Positions 5,403-6,642 of a stretch of 6,642 nt of DNA are shown here, piece after piece. The position numbers were made by a program, and so were the translations under genes. Location: NCBI GenBank assembly GCA_945860425.1, contig CAMAQU010000098.1:1-6642 (forward strand), in the 5' to 3' direction. The notes below the pieces were generated by a model. It was not told the DNA's origin and searched no databases. It worked only from the letters and a program-made list of their open reading frames with translations. Position 1 is the first letter of the stretch. Each line of letters opens with the position of its first letter. Source of the stretch: Sphingomonas paucimobilis. Its GTDB lineage: Bacteria; Pseudomonadota; Alphaproteobacteria; Sphingomonadales; Sphingomonadaceae.

Positions 5403-6642
5403 TTAATCTTGGGCCTTGGCGTCAATGGGCTGCACGGAGAGACCCGTCCACTTTGCCACAAAGGCCCAAAGATCTGCGGTTTCCGAGACAATCTTGTCGG
5501 TCGGCTTGCCCGATCCATGGCCGGCGCGCGTTTCAATGCGGATAAGGCGGGGCTTTGTGCCCAAATCTGCCGCCTGCAAGGCCGCCGTATATTTAAAGCT
5601 ATGGCCGGGGACGACCCGATCATCCGTATCCGCCGTTGTCACAAGGATCGCCGGATAAGGCTTACCAGACGCGATGTTATGATAGGGCGAATAGGCCTTC
5701 AGAACGCCAAAATCCTCAGCCTTTCCGGGATCGCCATAATCATCAACCCAATAACGGCCAGCGGTGAACCGATTAAACCGCAACATGTCCATCACGCCAA
5801 CCGCAGGAAGAGCCGCCGCGAAGAGATCGGGCCGCTGGTTCACAACAGCCCCGACAAGCAGGCCGCCATTGGAGCGCCCCTCAATCGCAAGTTTGCCAGC
5901 ACCGCTAATGCCCGCAGCAATCAAATATTCACCGGCGGCAATGAAATCATCAAACACATTCTGCTTGCGCGCGAGACGCCCGGCATCATGCCATTCTTTC
6001 CCATATTCACCGCCGCCGCGCAGATTGGCGATGGCATAAACCCCGCCCTGTTCCAGCCAAGCAATGCGGGTTGGGCTGAAGGACGGCGTCATTGAAATGT
6101 TAAACCCGCCATAGCCATATAGAATGGTGGGCGCGGCAGCGGGCGTGCCTTTGCGCTTGATCACATAGAGCGGGATACGCGTGCCATCCTTTGACGCATA
6201 AAACTCTTGGCTGGTTTCATAATCCGCTGGATCAAAAGCCAGCTTGGGCTTGAAGAACGCCTCCATCTCGCCGGTCGCTGTGTCAAACCGGTAAACGGTC
6301 GGCGGGGAGGCAAAGCTTGAGAAGGTGAAGAAGGTTTCCGAGTCTCCACCCTTCCCGCCGAAACCTGCAGCCGTCCCGATCGAGGGGAGTGTCACCATCG
6401 AGACGGGCTGCCCGTTAAGATCGCGCACCTCAACCTCTGAGCGCGCATCCCCCAAATAAGCGAGGATCATCCGGTCTCCGACGAGCGACGTACCCACCAG
6501 AGTGGCCTTTGACTGCGGCACAATTTCGGAGAGCGCACCGGGCTTCGTCACATCCATCGAGACCAGCCGACCCCGCGGTGCATCTTTGTTGGTCAGGAAA
6601 TAGAATGTGGACCCAACTGACCCCGCCAATTCCCAATTATGG
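5403..6642 (-). CDS. Prolyl oligopeptidase (serine peptidase family S9A), C-terminal part (partial)
   Basis: Prolyl oligopeptidases cut short peptides after proline, using an alpha/beta-hydrolase domain capped by a beta-propeller. The window holds about 412 C-terminal residues; the frame is open to the right edge (HNWE precedes the TTG at 6629-6627, which is an internal codon and not a start). Counting from that TTG codon, residues 1-125 look like the last propeller blades, including STFYFLTNKDAPRGR. The hydrolase domain starts near residue 137 with YETSQEFYASKDGTRIPLYV. The catalytic triad is visible: S253 in GRSNGGLLVG, Asp in TADTDDRVVP (336/337) and H371 in RAGHGSGKPT. YGYGGF (171-176) and NLRGGGEYG (202-210) are also typical S9A signatures. 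A normal family member is about 700 residues, so roughly 300 are missing to the right, including any signal peptide; location in the cell therefore cannot be judged. guaA follows 98 nt downstream with no recognisable terminator. Confidence 0.96.
   Translation of the reverse strand, partial: HNWELAGSVGSTFYFLTNKDAPRGRLVSMDVTKPGALSEIVPQSKATLVGTSLVGDRMILAYLGDARSEVEVRDLNGQPVSMVTLPSIGTAAGFGGKGGDSETFFTFSSFASPPTVYRFDTATGEMEAFFKPKLAFDPADYETSQEFYASKDGTRIPLYVIKRKGTPAAAPTILYGYGGFNISMTPSFSPTRIAWLEQGGVYAIANLRGGGEYGKEWHDAGRLARKQNVFDDFIAAGEYLIAAGISGAGKLAIEGRSNGGLLVGAVVNQRPDLFAAALPAVGVMDMLRFNRFTAGRYWVDDYGDPGKAEDFGVLKAYSPYHNIASGKPYPAILVTTADTDDRVVPGHSFKYTAALQAADLGTKPRLIRIETRAGHGSGKPTDKIVSETADLWAFVAKWTGLSVQPIDAKAQD

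Noticed and set aside
5397..6095. Plus-strand ORF of 232 codons opposite the prolyl oligopeptidase gene
   Set aside because: It mirrors the catalytic domain, which has an intact triad; the antisense product shows no domain and is a shadow frame.
1..6642. Search for CRISPR arrays, tRNA genes, insertion sequences, phage or defence genes
   Set aside because: No repeated spacers, cloverleaf-like segments, transposase motifs or defence domains were seen; nearly all bases are explained by seven genes.

Overview
The window looks like ordinary chromosomal DNA from an alphaproteobacterium, most likely of the order Sphingomonadales. The reasons are the style of the PanB N-terminus, the start of a YfgM-like TPR gene right after panB, and a cluster of S9A prolyl oligopeptidase, GuaA and an ArsC-family protein. 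G+C looks moderately high by eye (not computed). The order is a guess from remembered protein families; no search was run. || Layout, left to right: (1) positions 1-73, minus strand: first 24 codons of a tetratricopeptide/YfgM-like gene, cut by the window edge and starting with TTG; (2) 146-1009, minus: panB (pantothenate/CoA synthesis); (3) 1010-1195: divergent intergenic region with small inverted repeats; (4) 1196-2302, plus: polytopic membrane PAP2-superfamily protein of the Aur1/Ipt1-like type; (5) 2303-3349, minus: exported glycerophosphodiester phosphodiesterase, whose stop codon directly abuts that of the PAP2 gene; (6) 3393-3740, minus: small ArsC/Spx-family reductase-like protein; (7) 3745-5304, minus: guaA (GMP synthase); (8) 5305-5402: 98-bp gap with a perfect 6-bp inverted repeat touching the guaA start codon; (9) 5403-6642, minus: C-terminal part of an S9A prolyl oligopeptidase whose N-terminus lies outside the window. 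|| Seven protein-coding genes are supported and coding density is very high. On the minus strand guaA, the ArsC-family gene and the phosphodiesterase gene follow each other with gaps of 4 and 43 nt and no visible terminator, so they are probably co-transcribed; the oligopeptidase gene upstream may or may not share that transcript. panB and the TPR gene form a second likely minus-strand unit. The PAP2 gene is the only plus-strand gene. The two lipid-related proteins (PAP2 type and phosphodiesterase) lie tail to tail, which suggests membrane-lipid or phosphodiester turnover but does not prove a shared pathway. || No tRNA, rRNA, CRISPR array, insertion sequence, phage gene or defence system was seen. 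I found no convincing new biological system. The points most worth a second look are the undefined substrate of the Aur1/Ipt1-like enzyme, the hairpin at the guaA start, and the TTG-started gene at the left edge.
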